Source: Sphingomonas kaistensis (GTDB lineage Bacteria; Pseudomonadota; Alphaproteobacteria; Sphingomonadales; Sphingomonadaceae). From it: a stretch of DNA of 64,000 bases. The DNA lies in contig NZ_JAATJC010000001.1 of NCBI RefSeq assembly GCF_011927725.1, forward strand, positions 1,247,001 through 1,311,000, read 5' to 3'. Below are positions 46,074-57,991 of the stretch, one piece after another. The first letter of the stretch is position 1. Every line of letters starts with the position of its first letter. Position numbers and translations under genes: made by a program. Under the pieces are notes generated by a model. That model had not been told where the DNA came from. It did not search any database and saw only the letters and a list, made by a program, of their open reading frames with translations.

Positions 46074-47360
46074 ATGAGGGCTTATCTGTTGGCGGCGGCC
46101 GCGCTTGTGGTCGCCGCTCCCGCTGCCGCCGGGAAGGTGGTGGTGACCGCCGACCGCATGCTCGACGTCCAGTCCGGCCGGATGGTCGAACATCCCGCCG
46201 TCTTCATCGGTGACGACGGACGGATCACGTCGGTCGCCGATGCGCGCACGGTGCGCTGGGGGTCGGACGTCCGCCACATCGCGCTGCCGGGCAAGACCTT
46301 GGTTCCTGGCCTGATCGACATGCATGTGCACCTCGAGGGGAGCAGCAAGGTCAAGGGTTACCGCTCGCTCGAATTTACCGACAGCTTCGACATCGTGATG
46401 GGCGTGCCCAACGCGAAGCGGCTGCTCGATGCGGGATTCACCTCGGTCCGCTCGGTCGGGTCGGGCAATTACACCGACGTCGCGATCCGGCAGGCGGTCG
46501 AGCTGGGCGAGATCGAGGGGCCGCGGATCACCGCCGCCACCAATCCGATCGGCGCGACCGGCGGGCATTGCGACAGCAACACCAACCGTCCTTCGCTCGC
46601 GCGGACCAACAGGGGCGTTGCCGACGGCCCCGACGAGGTCCGCAAGAAGGTCCGCGAGCTGCGCAAGCTTGGCGCCCAGCTGATCAAGGTCTGCGCCACC
46701 GGCGGCGTCTTCTCGCGCAACACCGAGCCCGGCGCGCAGCAGATGACCTTCGAAGAGCTCAAGATGGCGGCCGACGAAGCCCACATGCTGGGCATGAAGG
46801 TCGCCGCCCACGCCCACGGCACCGACGGCATCAAGGCCGCCATTCGCGCCGGGATCGACACGATCGAACATGCAAGCTTCCTCGACGACGAGGCGATCCG
46901 CCTGGCCAAGGAACGCGGCACCTGGCTGTCGATGGACATCTACAACACCGAATGGACGCTGACCGAGGGCGCCAGGGCCGGCGTTCTGGAGGAGAATCTC
47001 GCCAAGGAGCGGATCGTCGGCGGCCGCCAGCGCGAAAGCTTCCGGCGCTCGGTCCAGCTTGGCGCGCGGCACGTGTTCGGAACCGATGTCGGGGTCTATC
47101 CGGCCGGCCTTGGTGCGCGGCAGTTCGCGGTGATGGTGCGCTTTGGGATGACTCCGCTGCAGGCGATCCGCGCCGCCACGCTCAACGCGGCCGAGGCGCT
47201 CGGCAAGCCGGGCGACGTCGGCGCCATCGCGGTCGGTCGCTATGGCGACATGGTGGCGGTCACCGGCGATCCGCTGGCCGACGTCCGCGTGCTGGAGCGG
47301 CCCGATGCCGTGATCAAGGGCGGGCAGCTGGTCGGCGCCGCGATACCGGCCAAAGGCTGA
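46074..47360 (+). CDS. secreted metal-dependent amidohydrolase, copy A
   Basis: A 428-residue amidohydrolase with signal peptide ([20 protein letters not shown]). Metal ligands: HVHLEG after DM (D-H-V-H), the carboxylated-Lys region LIKVCATGGVFSR, AAHAHGTDG, TIEHASFLDD and FGTDVGVYPAG. This is the Sgx9260/Xaa-Pro (Xaa-Arg) dipeptidase group, often secreted in sphingomonads. GTG 46071 could also be used, adding one residue. It resembles the gene at 48486-49760. Confidence 0.87.
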   Translation: MRAYLLAAAALVVAAPAAAGKVVVTADRMLDVQSGRMVEHPAVFIGDDGRITSVADARTVRWGSDVRHIALPGKTLVPGLIDMHVHLEGSSKVKGYRSLEFTDSFDIVMGVPNAKRLLDAGFTSVRSVGSGNYTDVAIRQAVELGEIEGPRITAATNPIGATGGHCDSNTNRPSLARTNRGVADGPDEVRKKVRELRKLGAQLIKVCATGGVFSRNTEPGAQQMTFEELKMAADEAHMLGMKVAAHAHGTDGIKAAIRAGIDTIEHASFLDDEAIRLAKERGTWLSMDIYNTEWTLTEGARAGVLEENLAKERIVGGRQRESFRRSVQLGARHVFGTDVGVYPAGLGARQFAVMVRFGMTPLQAIRAATLNAAEALGKPGDVGAIAVGRYGDMVAVTGDPLADVRVLERPDAVIKGGQLVGAAIPAKG

Positions 47361-47424
47361 GCGGAACGCAGGCGGCCTCTACCGGGTTGGCACCCACGAA
47401 CAGGTCATCAGGGTGCCAACGATC

Positions 47425-48006
47425 ATGAACAGATATCTCGTCGCTGCCGCCGTCGGTACGCTGGCCCTGTCTGCCTGCAAGCAGGAGGGCACCAGCATCT
47501 CCAACAACCAGACGCAGGGCATGACCGACGAAGCGGCGGTCGAGAACAGCGCCGCTGCCGCCAGCAACCGGAGCACGTCGGCCAATCCGTCGGCCGACCA
47601 GACCTACGTCAACAATGCCGCCGCCAGCGACATCTTCGAGATCGAGTCCAGCAAGCTTGCGCTCGAGAAGGCGACGCTGCCCTCCATCAAGACCTACGCG
47701 CAGATGATGATCGACGAACACACCAAGTCGTCGAATGAACTGATGGCAGCGGTCGTGCAGGGCAAGCTTACGGGGCGTATCGCCATGCCTGCCGAGCAGG
47801 CGGCCAAGCTGGAGGCGCTGAAGGGGCTCAGCGGGGCCGCGTTCGATCGCCAGTATCTTGCCGACCAGTGCGCCGGCCACCAGGACACGCTGGCCAAGGT
47901 GAATGCGTATCTCGCCTCGGCGCCGGCCGGGCCGCTCAAGGACCATGCGGCCAAGGTCACCGGCGTCGTCCAGAAGCACCTCAATTCCCTGGAGAAGATC
48001 AAGTGA
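47425..48006 (+). CDS. DUF4142 lipoprotein
   Basis: A 193-residue protein with lipobox (LALSAC, Cys about residue 20) and a DUF4142 helical domain from about residue 65: AASDIFEIESSKLALEKATL, PSIKTYAQMMIDEHTKSSNE, LSGAAFDRQYLADQCAGHQD. The domain is ferritin-like and its role unknown. Its stop overlaps the GTG of the cupin gene. Confidence 0.88.
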   Translation: MNRYLVAAAVGTLALSACKQEGTSISNNQTQGMTDEAAVENSAAAASNRSTSANPSADQTYVNNAAASDIFEIESSKLALEKATLPSIKTYAQMMIDEHTKSSNELMAAVVQGKLTGRIAMPAEQAAKLEALKGLSGAAFDRQYLADQCAGHQDTLAKVNAYLASAPAGPLKDHAAKVTGVVQKHLNSLEKIK

Positions 48007-48425
48007 GCGACACCACCACGACCAAGCGCGGCTATTGCGCCGATATCGAAGAAGCGACCATCGCCAACAACGACTTCCGCCGCGTCCTCTACACCGGCGA
48101 GCACCTGCAACTGGTGCTGATGAGTCTCGCCCCGGGCGAGGAGATCGGTGAGGAGACCCACGAGGACCGCGACCAGTTCTTCCGCTTCGAGGAAGGGCAG
48201 GGCGTCGTGGTCATCGACGGCGTCGAGAACAAGGTCGAGGACGACTTCGCGGTGATCGTTCCGGCGGGCGCTTGCCACAATGTGAAGAACACCGGCGAGG
48301 AGCCGCTGCAATTCTATTCGATCTACGGTCCACCCGAGCACAAGGACCAGGTCATCCACAAGACCAAGGCGCAGGCCGAGGCCGACCACGATAATGACGA
48401 ATGGGACGGCAAGGCCACCGAGTGA
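48003..48425 (+). CDS. cupin-domain protein
   Basis: A 140-residue single-domain cupin. The start is GTG 48003, overlapping the DUF4142 stop (GTGA). Metal-binding motif 1 is EIGEETHEDRDQFFRFEEGQG (shown in part as GEETHEDRDQFFRFEEGQG) and motif 2 VPAGACHNVKNTG, giving the three His/Glu ligands. The C-terminal stretch is charged (HKTKAQAEADHDNDEW). Probably a small metal-dependent enzyme or sensor; substrate unknown. Confidence 0.85.
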   Translation: MSDTTTTKRGYCADIEEATIANNDFRRVLYTGEHLQLVLMSLAPGEEIGEETHEDRDQFFRFEEGQGVVVIDGVENKVEDDFAVIVPAGACHNVKNTGEEPLQFYSIYGPPEHKDQVIHKTKAQAEADHDNDEWDGKATE

Positions 48426-48485
48426 GGCTTGCCTGACGCCCCGTCCGCTCTAGGCTGCGCGAAACGCAGGTTGAGGGGGGACGGG

Positions 48486-49760
48486 ATGATCGGACGGTTG
48501 CTGGCTGGGGCTGCGATGCTTGGCGCAAGCGGGGCGCTCGCTGCGCCGGTGACGATCCACGCCGGCCGGCTGATGGCAGTGCCGGGGCAGGCGGTGCGCG
48601 GGCCGTCCACCATCGTCGTCGACAATGGCCGGATCGTCAGCGTCACCGCCGGCTATCAGCCCGCGTCCGGCCAGCTGATCGACCTGCGCGACAAGACGGT
48701 TCTGCCGGGCCTGATCGACGCCCACGTCCACATCGACAGCGACCGCGCCGGCAATGAAGGCCAGCTTGCCGAATTCACCGAAAGCGTGCCCTTGCGCGCA
48801 TTCGAAGCCCAGTGGAACGGGATGAAGACGCTGCGTGCGGGCTTCACCACCGTCCGCAACCTCGGCGATGGCGACAGCGGGGCGAGCCTCGCCTATCGCG
48901 ACGCCATTGCCCGCGGCTGGGTGCAGGGGCCGCGCATCGTTTCGGCCGGGCAGAGCATCTCGACCACCGGCGGCCACATGGACGGGCGCAACGGCACCAA
49001 CGACGAGGTCGATGCCCATAGCGCCACCCATCACCTGTGCGACGGGCCGGCCGATTGCCGCCGCGCGGTGCGCCTGCAGGTCAGCCGCGGCGCCGACGTG
49101 ATCAAGATCGCCACCACCGGCGGGGTCAACAGCGGCACCGGCCTGATGACACGGATGGAGGAGGATGAGGCGCAGGCCCTGATCCGCACCGCCCATTCCT
49201 ACGGCAAGAAGGTCGCGGTCCACTCGCACGGCCGCGACGGAACCAAGCTCGCGCTGCGCAACGGCGCCGATTCGATCGAGCATGGCACCGACATGGACGA
49301 CGAAACGGTGCGGCTCTTCAAGCAGGCGGGCGCCTGCTACGTGCCCACCCTGTCGACCGTGAACGGCTATCTCGAGCGGTTGGCCAAGGACCCCAACGCC
49401 TATCCCCCGGCGGTCAAGAAGCAGATCGACTGGCGGATCGGGATCACCGGAAAGAGCCTGGAAAAGGCCTATCCGGCCGGCGTGAAGATCTGCTTCGGGA
49501 CCGATGCCGGCGTGTCCAAGCACGGCCGCAACGCCGACGAGTTCGAATGGATGGTGAAGCACGGCATGCCGGCGGCGCAGGCGATCAAGGCGGCCACGGT
49601 CAACAATGCCGAACTGCTCGGGCTGGCGAGCGAGATAGGGACCATCGAGCCCGGCAAGAGCGCCGACATCATCGCAGTGGCCGGCGACCCGCTGGCCGAC
49701 GTCCGGGCGCTGAAGACGATTTCCTTCGTCATGGCGCGCGGCGCGGTGGTCACGAACTAG
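48486..49760 (+). CDS. secreted metal-dependent amidohydrolase, copy B
   Basis: A 424-residue paralogue of the gene at 46074-47360. Signal peptide MIGRLLAGAAMLGASGALAA; metal ligands in LIDAHVHIDSDRAG, VIKIATTGGVNSG, AVHSHGRDG, SIEHGTDMDDE and FGTDAGVSKHGRN. Like copy A it probably cleaves dipeptides with proline or basic residues (inference from family). The two copies are separated by the DUF4142 and cupin genes, all on the plus strand. Confidence 0.87.
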   Translation: MIGRLLAGAAMLGASGALAAPVTIHAGRLMAVPGQAVRGPSTIVVDNGRIVSVTAGYQPASGQLIDLRDKTVLPGLIDAHVHIDSDRAGNEGQLAEFTESVPLRAFEAQWNGMKTLRAGFTTVRNLGDGDSGASLAYRDAIARGWVQGPRIVSAGQSISTTGGHMDGRNGTNDEVDAHSATHHLCDGPADCRRAVRLQVSRGADVIKIATTGGVNSGTGLMTRMEEDEAQALIRTAHSYGKKVAVHSHGRDGTKLALRNGADSIEHGTDMDDETVRLFKQAGACYVPTLSTVNGYLERLAKDPNAYPPAVKKQIDWRIGITGKSLEKAYPAGVKICFGTDAGVSKHGRNADEFEWMVKHGMPAAQAIKAATVNNAELLGLASEIGTIEPGKSADIIAVAGDPLADVRALKTISFVMARGAVVTN

Positions 49761-49795
49761 CCGCCGCGCGCGAGGGGCGGACTGCCCGCCACTGG

Positions 49796-49824
49796 TTGAC
49801 CCCCAATCGCCGACCCGCTAATGG
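49796..49824 (+). promoter_or_regulatory. candidate promoter of the rpsL-rpsG-fusA-tuf operon
   Basis: TTGACC (49796-49801), a 17-base spacer, then TAATGG (49819-49824). Good match and spacing for a sigma-70 promoter, 161 bases before rpsL. The leader holds a terminator-like hairpin (49896-49924). Confidence 0.7.
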
Positions 49825-49895
49825 GCCGCTCGTCCGCTCCGGGCTTGCCTGGCGAGGGACAGAGCTGAACATTGCGTTTGTTTGTGCGCAGGATT

Positions 49896-49924
49896 GGCCG
49901 GCGGCCTTCGGGTTGGCCGGTTTT
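49896..49924 (+). terminator. terminator-like hairpin in the rpsL leader
   Basis: CCGGCGGCC, loop TTCG, then GGTTGGCCGG pair over nine positions with one bulge and two G-T pairs, followed by TTTTCTCG. It lies between the candidate promoter and rpsL. It could be an attenuator or an S7/S12-responsive leader element; the bulge makes it weaker than a classical terminator. Confidence 0.45.
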
Positions 49925-49984
49925 CTCGCTTGAACAGCCAAAGTAACCGCCGGGTCTTCCGGTAACAACAAGGTGAAGGGCTTC

Positions 49985-50356
49985 ATGCCAACGATCAACC
50001 AGCTGATCCGCAAGGGTCGCGAGCCGCAGAAGGCCAAGAGCAAGGTCCCTGCGATGGACCAGAACCCGCAAAAGCGCGGCGTCTGCACCCGGGTCTACAC
50101 GACCACTCCGAAGAAGCCGAACTCGGCGTTGCGCAAGGTTGCCAAGGTCCGCCTGACCAACCAGCGCGAAGTCATCAGCTACATCCCGGGCGAAGGCCAC
50201 AACCTCCAGGAGCACAGCGTTGTGTTGATCCGTGGCGGCCGTGTGCGCGACCTTCCGGGTGTCCGCTATCACGTGCTTCGCGGCGTGCTCGACACCCAGG
50301 GTGTCAAGGACCGCCGTCAGTCGCGCTCGAAGTACGGCGCCAAGCGCCCGAAGTAA
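49985..50356 (+). CDS. rpsL: 30S ribosomal protein S12
   Basis: The 123-residue decoding-centre protein. The start is ATG 49985. The conserved loop [20 protein letters not shown] keeps Lys43. The second loop reads [20 protein letters not shown], with Arg (CGC, 50246-50248) at residue 88 where Escherichia coli has the streptomycin-determining Lys88. Otherwise the protein is normal. Confidence 0.98.
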   Translation: MPTINQLIRKGREPQKAKSKVPAMDQNPQKRGVCTRVYTTTPKKPNSALRKVAKVRLTNQREVISYIPGEGHNLQEHSVVLIRGGRVRDLPGVRYHVLRGVLDTQGVKDRRQSRSKYGAKRPK

Positions 50357-50418
50357 GCTGGTGTGTTGGCCGCGCCGCGTGAAAGTCGCAGGCGCGCCGC
50401 TCGAAGAAGGAATAATCT

Positions 50419-50889
50419 ATGTCCCGTCGTCGTCGCCCAGAAAAGCGCGAGATCCTGCCGGACCCGAAGTTCGGTGACATCACCCTGTCGAAGTTCATGA
50501 ATTCGGTCATGCTCGATGGCAAGAAGTCGGTCGCCGAGAGCATCGTGTACGGTGCCCTCGACGTGGTCGAAACCCGTCTCAAGAAGGACCCGCTCGGCGT
50601 GTTCCACGAGGCGCTCGCCAATGTCCGTCCGGGCATCGAGGTCCGCAGCCGCCGCGTCGGCGGTGCGACCTACCAGGTCCCGGTCGAAGTCCGCGACGTC
50701 CGCGCCCAGGCGCTTGCGATCCGCTGGCTGATCACCGCCGCGCGTGCCCGCTCGGAGAAGACCATGGCCGCCCGCCTGTCGGGTGAGCTGATGGACGCCT
50801 CCCAGAATCGCGGCAACGCGGTGAAGAAGCGCGAAGACACCCACCGCATGGCCGAAGCGAACCGCGCCTTCAGCCACTACCGCTGGTAA
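50419..50889 (+). CDS. rpsG: 30S ribosomal protein S7
   Basis: The 156-residue S7, primary binder of the 3' domain of 16S rRNA. Blocks: [60 protein letters not shown] and [11 protein letters not shown]7 is the usual translational repressor of this operon. Second gene of the str operon, 62 bases after rpsL. Confidence 0.98.
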   Translation: MSRRRRPEKREILPDPKFGDITLSKFMNSVMLDGKKSVAESIVYGALDVVETRLKKDPLGVFHEALANVRPGIEVRSRRVGGATYQVPVEVRDVRAQALAIRWLITAARARSEKTMAARLSGELMDASQNRGNAVKKREDTHRMAEANRAFSHYRW

Positions 50890-50955
50890 AACAAACACCT
50901 ATATCGTGGGGGAGGGCCGTTGGCCTTTCCCCACATTGCTAAGGAACTGACGACC

Positions 50956-53049
<2,094 letters not shown>

Positions 53050-53120
53050 CCTGAATTTAGACGCTAAGGGCGCGCTCGCAATCGGGCGAGCGGTCCTGAT
53101 AACCCAAGAAGAGGCGTAAC

Positions 53121-54311
53121 ATGGCGAAGGCGAAATTCGAGCGGAACAAGCCGCACGTGAACATTGGCACCATCGGTCACGTCGACCATGGCAAGACGTC
53201 GCTGACCGCGGCGATCACCAAGGTCCTGGCCAAGAGCGGCGGCGGCGTTGCGGTTGACTTCGCCAACATCGACAAGGCTCCGGAAGAGCGCGAGCGCGGC
53301 ATCACCATCTCGACCGCGCACGTCGAGTATGAGACCGCTGCCCGCCACTACGCGCACGTCGATTGCCCGGGCCACGCCGATTATGTGAAGAACATGATCA
53401 CCGGCGCCGCGCAGATGGACGGCGCGATCCTGGTCGTGTCGGCCGCCGACGGCCCGATGCCGCAGACCAAGGAGCACATCCTGCTCGCGGCGCAGGTCGG
53501 CGTTCCGACCATGGTCGTCTTCCTCAACAAGGTCGACCAGGTCGATGACCCCGAGCTGCTCGAGCTCGTCGAGCTGGAAATCCGCGAGGAGCTTTCCAAG
53601 CGCGGCTTCGACGGCGACAACATTCCGATCGTCGCCGGTTCGGCGCTCGCCGTCCTCGAGGACAGCAACGAGGAGATCGGCGACAAGGCGATCCTCAAGC
53701 TGATGGAAGCCGTCGACAGCTGGATCCCGCAGCCCGAGCGTCCGCTCGACAAGCCGTTCCTGATGCCGATCGAAGACGTGTTCTCGATCTCGGGCCGCGG
53801 CACCGTCGTGACCGGCCGCGTCGAGACCGGCATCGTCAAGGTTGGCGAGGAAGTCGAGATCGTCGGCATCAAGGACACCAAGAAGACCGTCGTCACCGGC
53901 GTTGAGATGTTCCGCAAGCTGCTCGACCAGGGCCAGGCCGGAGACAACATCGGCGCGCTGATCCGTGGCGTCGCCCGCGACGACGTGGAGCGTGGTCAGG
54001 TCCTCTGCAAGCCGGGCTCGATCACCCCGCACACCGACTTCACCGCCGAAGTCTACGTGCTGTCGAAGGACGAGGGCGGCCGTCACACGCCGTTCTTCGC
54101 CAACTATCGTCCGCAGTTCTACTTCCGCACCACCGACGTGACCGGCGAAGTGACCCTCCCCGAGGGCACCGAGATGGTCATGCCGGGCGACAACGTGACC
54201 CTGGGTGTCAAGCTCATCGCCCCGATCGCGATGGACCAGGGCCTGCGCTTCGCCATTCGTGAAGGCGGTCGTACCGTCGGCGCCGGTGTGGTCGGCAACA
54301 TCACCAAGTAA
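53121..54311 (+). CDS. tuf: elongation factor Tu
   Basis: The 396-residue EF-Tu. GTPase motifs: [29 protein letters not shown] and NKVDQVDD. Domain II and III blocks ([47 protein letters not shown]) are standard. It follows fusA by 71 bases and is closed by a terminator, unlike operons where rpsJ follows directly. Confidence 0.98.
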   Translation: MAKAKFERNKPHVNIGTIGHVDHGKTSLTAAITKVLAKSGGGVAVDFANIDKAPEERERGITISTAHVEYETAARHYAHVDCPGHADYVKNMITGAAQMDGAILVVSAADGPMPQTKEHILLAAQVGVPTMVVFLNKVDQVDDPELLELVELEIREELSKRGFDGDNIPIVAGSALAVLEDSNEEIGDKAILKLMEAVDSWIPQPERPLDKPFLMPIEDVFSISGRGTVVTGRVETGIVKVGEEVEIVGIKDTKKTVVTGVEMFRKLLDQGQAGDNIGALIRGVARDDVERGQVLCKPGSITPHTDFTAEVYVLSKDEGGRHTPFFANYRPQFYFRTTDVTGEVTLPEGTEMVMPGDNVTLGVKLIAPIAMDQGLRFAIREGGRTVGAGVVGNITK

Positions 54312-54348
54312 GCTTCTTGGCGCCTCCGGGCGCTGAGGAACTGACGAG

Positions 54349-54387
54349 AAAGGCCCGGGGTCTCGAAAGAGGCTCCGGGCTTTTCTT
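54349..54387 (+). terminator. intrinsic terminator after tuf
   Basis: AGGCCCGG and CCGGGCTT(TT) pair around a loop of about 16 bases containing a short inner stem (TCTCGAAAGAGG region), followed by TTTTCTTG. It is 38 bases after the tuf stop and separates the str operon from the NERD gene. Confidence 0.85.
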
Positions 54388-54512
54388 GTTTCTCCACCTG
54401 CACTTGCCGAATCTTAACGTTCGAACCCGCAAGTTCCGATCAGCCGAAGAGTGCCGCGGTCGTCACGAGAACCGAGCCACTTCTTGGATGTGCAAGGCGG
54501 AGTCTGCGTACC

Positions 54513-55547
54513 GTGATTTTCAAAGAAGCTGACGACCATTCGGCGGAGATTGCCGAACTCGAGCGTCTCAAGGGTCTCGCTCCCAAAGCTGCCAAGGCGA
54601 TCGAGCGGGAGATCCGCAACATCCGCTCTGGGGCTTCAGGCGAAGAGAGCGCAGCGCACTTCATCAATCGAGAGTTTGGCAGGAGTGAGAGGCTTGCCAT
54701 CATCCATGACCTGCGGATCGGCACGGATGATGACTTTGCGCAGATCGATCACCTTCTCATCCATCGGTTGCAGGCGACTGCATGGGTTCTGGAGACGAAA
54801 AACTACTCAGGGCGACTGAGCTGCAATGAGCACGGTGACTGGACCGTGTGGTACAGCGGTAAGCCGCGACCGGTGCCTTCGCCGGTCGCCCAAGCCGAGC
54901 GCCAATGCCGTGCGCTTGAGCGCTGGCTCGAGCAACATGGGATGGGCTGGATCCGCGAGGTCAGGCCAGTGGTACTCGTCTCACCGAAATCGAGTGTGGA
55001 TCGACGGATCAGTCCCAAAGGAGCTTCGATCGTAAAGTCGGACCATTTTTCGACATGGCTACGCGAGCAATGGGAAGGCATCGGTGATGGCGCAGCCCTG
55101 AAAATGCTTGTTCGTCATGCGGTGAAGGGCATGTCCGAGGCAAACCTGCGAGACCTTGGTGGCCGTCTGGTGGGAGCGCATGTCCCCGCCACCCGCGATT
55201 GGGCGGCAAAATTTGGAATCGCTGTCGATGCCCGGAAAGACGAGGGCGATAGCCAGCAACCAAGCCTTGAAGAACAACCAGCTGCAAAGCCAGACAAGTC
55301 GCTGGGCATAACCGAAGTTGTCGAGACGCCGCATGGGCGCATCACGATTGCGCGCATCCCGGATGGCCGCTTCTCGATCCGGAATACGCCCGACGAGCAA
55401 TTGATCGACCTGGTCAAGGCGGCCTGTCGCGGCAAGGCGCAATGGGTCCCTCGATATCGCAACTGGTTGGTGACGGGGGAAAGGCTTCCAGAAGTGCTGG
55501 AGCTACTTGCGGGACGCTCGACATCGGAGCCTGCCGCACTGCGTTAA
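54513..55547 (+). CDS. NERD (nuclease-related) domain protein
   Basis: A 344-residue protein. Residues 35-150 are a NERD domain: SGASGEESAAHFINREFG (GE of the family), Asp79 in FAQIDHLLIH, and Glu94-x-Lys96 in WVLETKNYSG, the PD-(D/E)xK-like triad. A helical middle and a C-terminal block (HGRITIARIPDGRFSIRNTP and QWVPRYRNWLVTGERLPEVL) follow, not recognised. The GTG start at 54513 lacks a clean ribosome-binding sequence. Codon use is less GC-biased (for example AAA, CGA, CAA, TCA codons) than the neighbouring ribosomal genes, so horizontal gain is plausible. It stands between tuf and rpsJ, which are usually adjacent. Confidence 0.85.
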   Translation: MIFKEADDHSAEIAELERLKGLAPKAAKAIEREIRNIRSGASGEESAAHFINREFGRSERLAIIHDLRIGTDDDFAQIDHLLIHRLQATAWVLETKNYSGRLSCNEHGDWTVWYSGKPRPVPSPVAQAERQCRALERWLEQHGMGWIREVRPVVLVSPKSSVDRRISPKGASIVKSDHFSTWLREQWEGIGDGAALKMLVRHAVKGMSEANLRDLGGRLVGAHVPATRDWAAKFGIAVDARKDEGDSQQPSLEEQPAAKPDKSLGITEVVETPHGRITIARIPDGRFSIRNTPDEQLIDLVKAACRGKAQWVPRYRNWLVTGERLPEVLELLAGRSTSEPAALR

Positions 55548-55592
55548 ACGCCCTCCAACTGTCTGCAAGCTGTTTGGAGCGAGCCGGCAGGG

Positions 55593-55620
55593 CTTGATCT
55601 CCACCGCCCACCTCTATAGA
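55593..55620 (+). promoter_or_regulatory. candidate promoter of the S10 operon
   Basis: TTGATC (55594-55599) or CTTGAT one base earlier, then 15-16 bases, then TATAGA (55615-55620). It is 150 bases before rpsJ and after the NERD gene, giving the S10 operon independent transcription. The -10 is strong for this genome; the spacing is slightly short. Confidence 0.55.
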
Positions 55621-55771
55621 GGCGCCACTTCCGACGGGGATTCGTCCCTGTCACACAAGTTTCAGCGTAGGGGTCACGCCGACCCGGGCAACCGGGACTA
55701 GTCGGGTGCGGCCTCTTGTTTTCTTGGGCGGGTGACCGTCCAGCGGCTCTTTGCAATCGGTAGTGGAACTC

Positions 55772-56083
<312 letters not shown>

Positions 56084-56294
56084 GGGCTGCGGCGCGGCGG
56101 TTGAATCGCTCCAAGCGATCCTGCTGCGCAGAACTACAAGGGATACCGCGGGAGGCCTCTCACAAGGAGGTTGCCCGGCCTGCGTCCCCCGCTTCCTGCC
56201 TCGGCAGGAATAGCCCAGGCGGGGCGATGCATTTATTCACGGGCTGCATGCCTCTTCCGGTAACGGGACAGGCCTCTGTGAGGAGTGCAAGATC

Positions 56295-57044
56295 ATGCGC
56301 ACTGGCGTGATCGCCAAGAAGGTTGGAATGACCCGCCTGTTTCAGGCGGACGGGCGTCACGTTCCCGTGACGGTTCTCCAGCTCGATGGCGTCCAGGTTG
56401 TCAGCCGCCGCGAAAACGAGAAGGACGGCTATACCGCCGTTCAGCTCGGTGCCGGCTCGGCCAAGGCAAAGAATGTCAACAAGCCGCAGCGCGGTCTCTT
56501 CGGCAAGGCCGAGGTCGAGCTCAAGGCTCGCCTGGTCGAGTTCCGGGTCGCCGAGGATGCGCTCCTCGACGTCGGTTCGGAAATCTCGGCCGATCACTTC
56601 GTCGAAGGCCAGATGGTCGACATCTCCGGTGTCACCCAGGGTAAGGGCTTTGCCGGCGCCATGAAGCGCTGGGGCTTCGGTGGTCTTCGCGCCACCCACG
56701 GCGTCTCGGTCTCGCACCGCTCGCACGGTTCGACCGGTAACCGCCAGGACCCGGGCCGCGTCTTCAAGAACAAGAAGATGGCCGGCCACATGGGCGCCCG
56801 CAACCGCACCCAGCAGAACCTCGAGATCGTCCGCACCGACGTCGAGCGCGGCCTGCTGTTCGTGAAGGGCTCCGTGCCCGGTCACAAGGGCAGCTGGCTG
56901 ACCGTCAAGGACAGCGTGAAGATCGCCCGCAACGAGAATGCGCCGTATCCGGCCGGTCTTCGTACCGCCGCCGCGGCTCCCCAGAACAACGACGCTCAGG
57001 TGACGGACAATGCGCCCGCCACCGACGAGAGCACGGAAGGCTAA
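56295..57044 (+). CDS. rplC: 50S ribosomal protein L3
   Basis: A 249-residue L3. Blocks: [29 protein letters not shown] region, [20 protein letters not shown], the methylated Gln in [20 protein letters not shown]. It carries a C-terminal low-complexity extension of about 25 residues ([20 protein letters not shown]), longer than in many bacteria. It begins after a GAGGAG sequence. Confidence 0.97.
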   Translation: MRTGVIAKKVGMTRLFQADGRHVPVTVLQLDGVQVVSRRENEKDGYTAVQLGAGSAKAKNVNKPQRGLFGKAEVELKARLVEFRVAEDALLDVGSEISADHFVEGQMVDISGVTQGKGFAGAMKRWGFGGLRATHGVSVSHRSHGSTGNRQDPGRVFKNKKMAGHMGARNRTQQNLEIVRTDVERGLLFVKGSVPGHKGSWLTVKDSVKIARNENAPYPAGLRTAAAAPQNNDAQVTDNAPATDESTEG

Positions 57045-57047
57045 GCG

Positions 57048-57674
57048 ATGAAGGTCGAAGTCAAGACCCTCGACGCTGCCGGATCCGGCGAGGTCGAGCT
57101 CAATGACGCCGTGTTCGGTGTCGAGCCCCGCGCCGACATCCTGCATCGCGTCGTCACCTGGCAGCTCGCCAACCGCCGCGGCATGGCTCGCGCCGCTCGT
57201 GAGCGGTCGGACGTTGCCCGCACCGGCAAGAAGTTCGGTCGCCAGAAGGGCGGCGGTACGGCTCGTCACGGCGATCGCCGCGCCCCGATCTTCATCGGCG
57301 GCGGCAAGGCCCACGGCCCGCGTGCCCGCCTGTTCACGCTGTCGCTGAACAAGAAGGTTCGCGCGCTCGGCCTGAAGATGGCGCTCAGCGCCAAGGCGCA
57401 GGGCGGCCAGCTGGTCATCGTCGACAACCTCGACGTGGCCGAAGGCAAGACCCGCACCCTGGTCGAGAAGCTCGGCAAGCTGGGCTTCGGCAAGACCGCG
57501 CTGGTGATCGACGGCGACGCGCTGAACGTCAGCTTCGCGCACGCTTCGTCCAACCTGCCGGGTCTGAACCTGATCCCGGCGGTCGGTGCCAACGTCTATG
57601 ACATCATGCGCCACGAGACCCTGGTCCTGACCCGGGCCGCGGTCGAGAAGCTGGAGGGCCGCTTCAATGGCTAA
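57048..57674 (+). CDS. rplD: 50S ribosomal protein L4
   Basis: A 208-residue L4, lining the exit tunnel with a long loop ([20 protein letters not shown]). Other parts: [40 protein letters not shown] and [20 protein letters not shown]. It starts three bases after rplC and overlaps rplW by eight bases. Confidence 0.98.
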   Translation: MKVEVKTLDAAGSGEVELNDAVFGVEPRADILHRVVTWQLANRRGMARAARERSDVARTGKKFGRQKGGGTARHGDRRAPIFIGGGKAHGPRARLFTLSLNKKVRALGLKMALSAKAQGGQLVIVDNLDVAEGKTRTLVEKLGKLGFGKTALVIDGDALNVSFAHASSNLPGLNLIPAVGANVYDIMRHETLVLTRAAVEKLEGRFNG

Positions 57675-57984
57675 GGCTGAAACCAAGGCTGTGGACATCC
57701 GTCACTACGACGTGATCCGCGGGCCGCACATCACCGAGAAGTCCACGCAGCTCTCCGAGTTCAATGCGGTGGTCTTCAAGGTGGCGGGCGATGCCAGCAA
57801 GCCGGAAATCAAGGCGGCGGTGGAAGCACTGTTCGACCGCAAGGTCGTCAACGTGAACACGCTTGTCACCAAGGGCAAGTCGAAGCGCTGGAAGGGCAAG
57901 GCCTACCAGCGGTCGGACGAGAAGAAGGCGATCGTGACCCTGGCCCCGGGCCAGGACCCGATCGACGTCACGAGCGGGATCTGA
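57667..57984 (+). CDS. rplW: 50S ribosomal protein L23
   Basis: A 105-residue L23 at the tunnel exit, docking site for SRP and trigger factor. [40 protein letters not shown] and [18 protein letters not shown] are family features. It overlaps the end of rplD. Confidence 0.98.
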   Translation: MAKAETKAVDIRHYDVIRGPHITEKSTQLSEFNAVVFKVAGDASKPEIKAAVEALFDRKVVNVNTLVTKGKSKRWKGKAYQRSDEKKAIVTLAPGQDPIDVTSGI

Positions 57985-57991
57985 GGGACCG

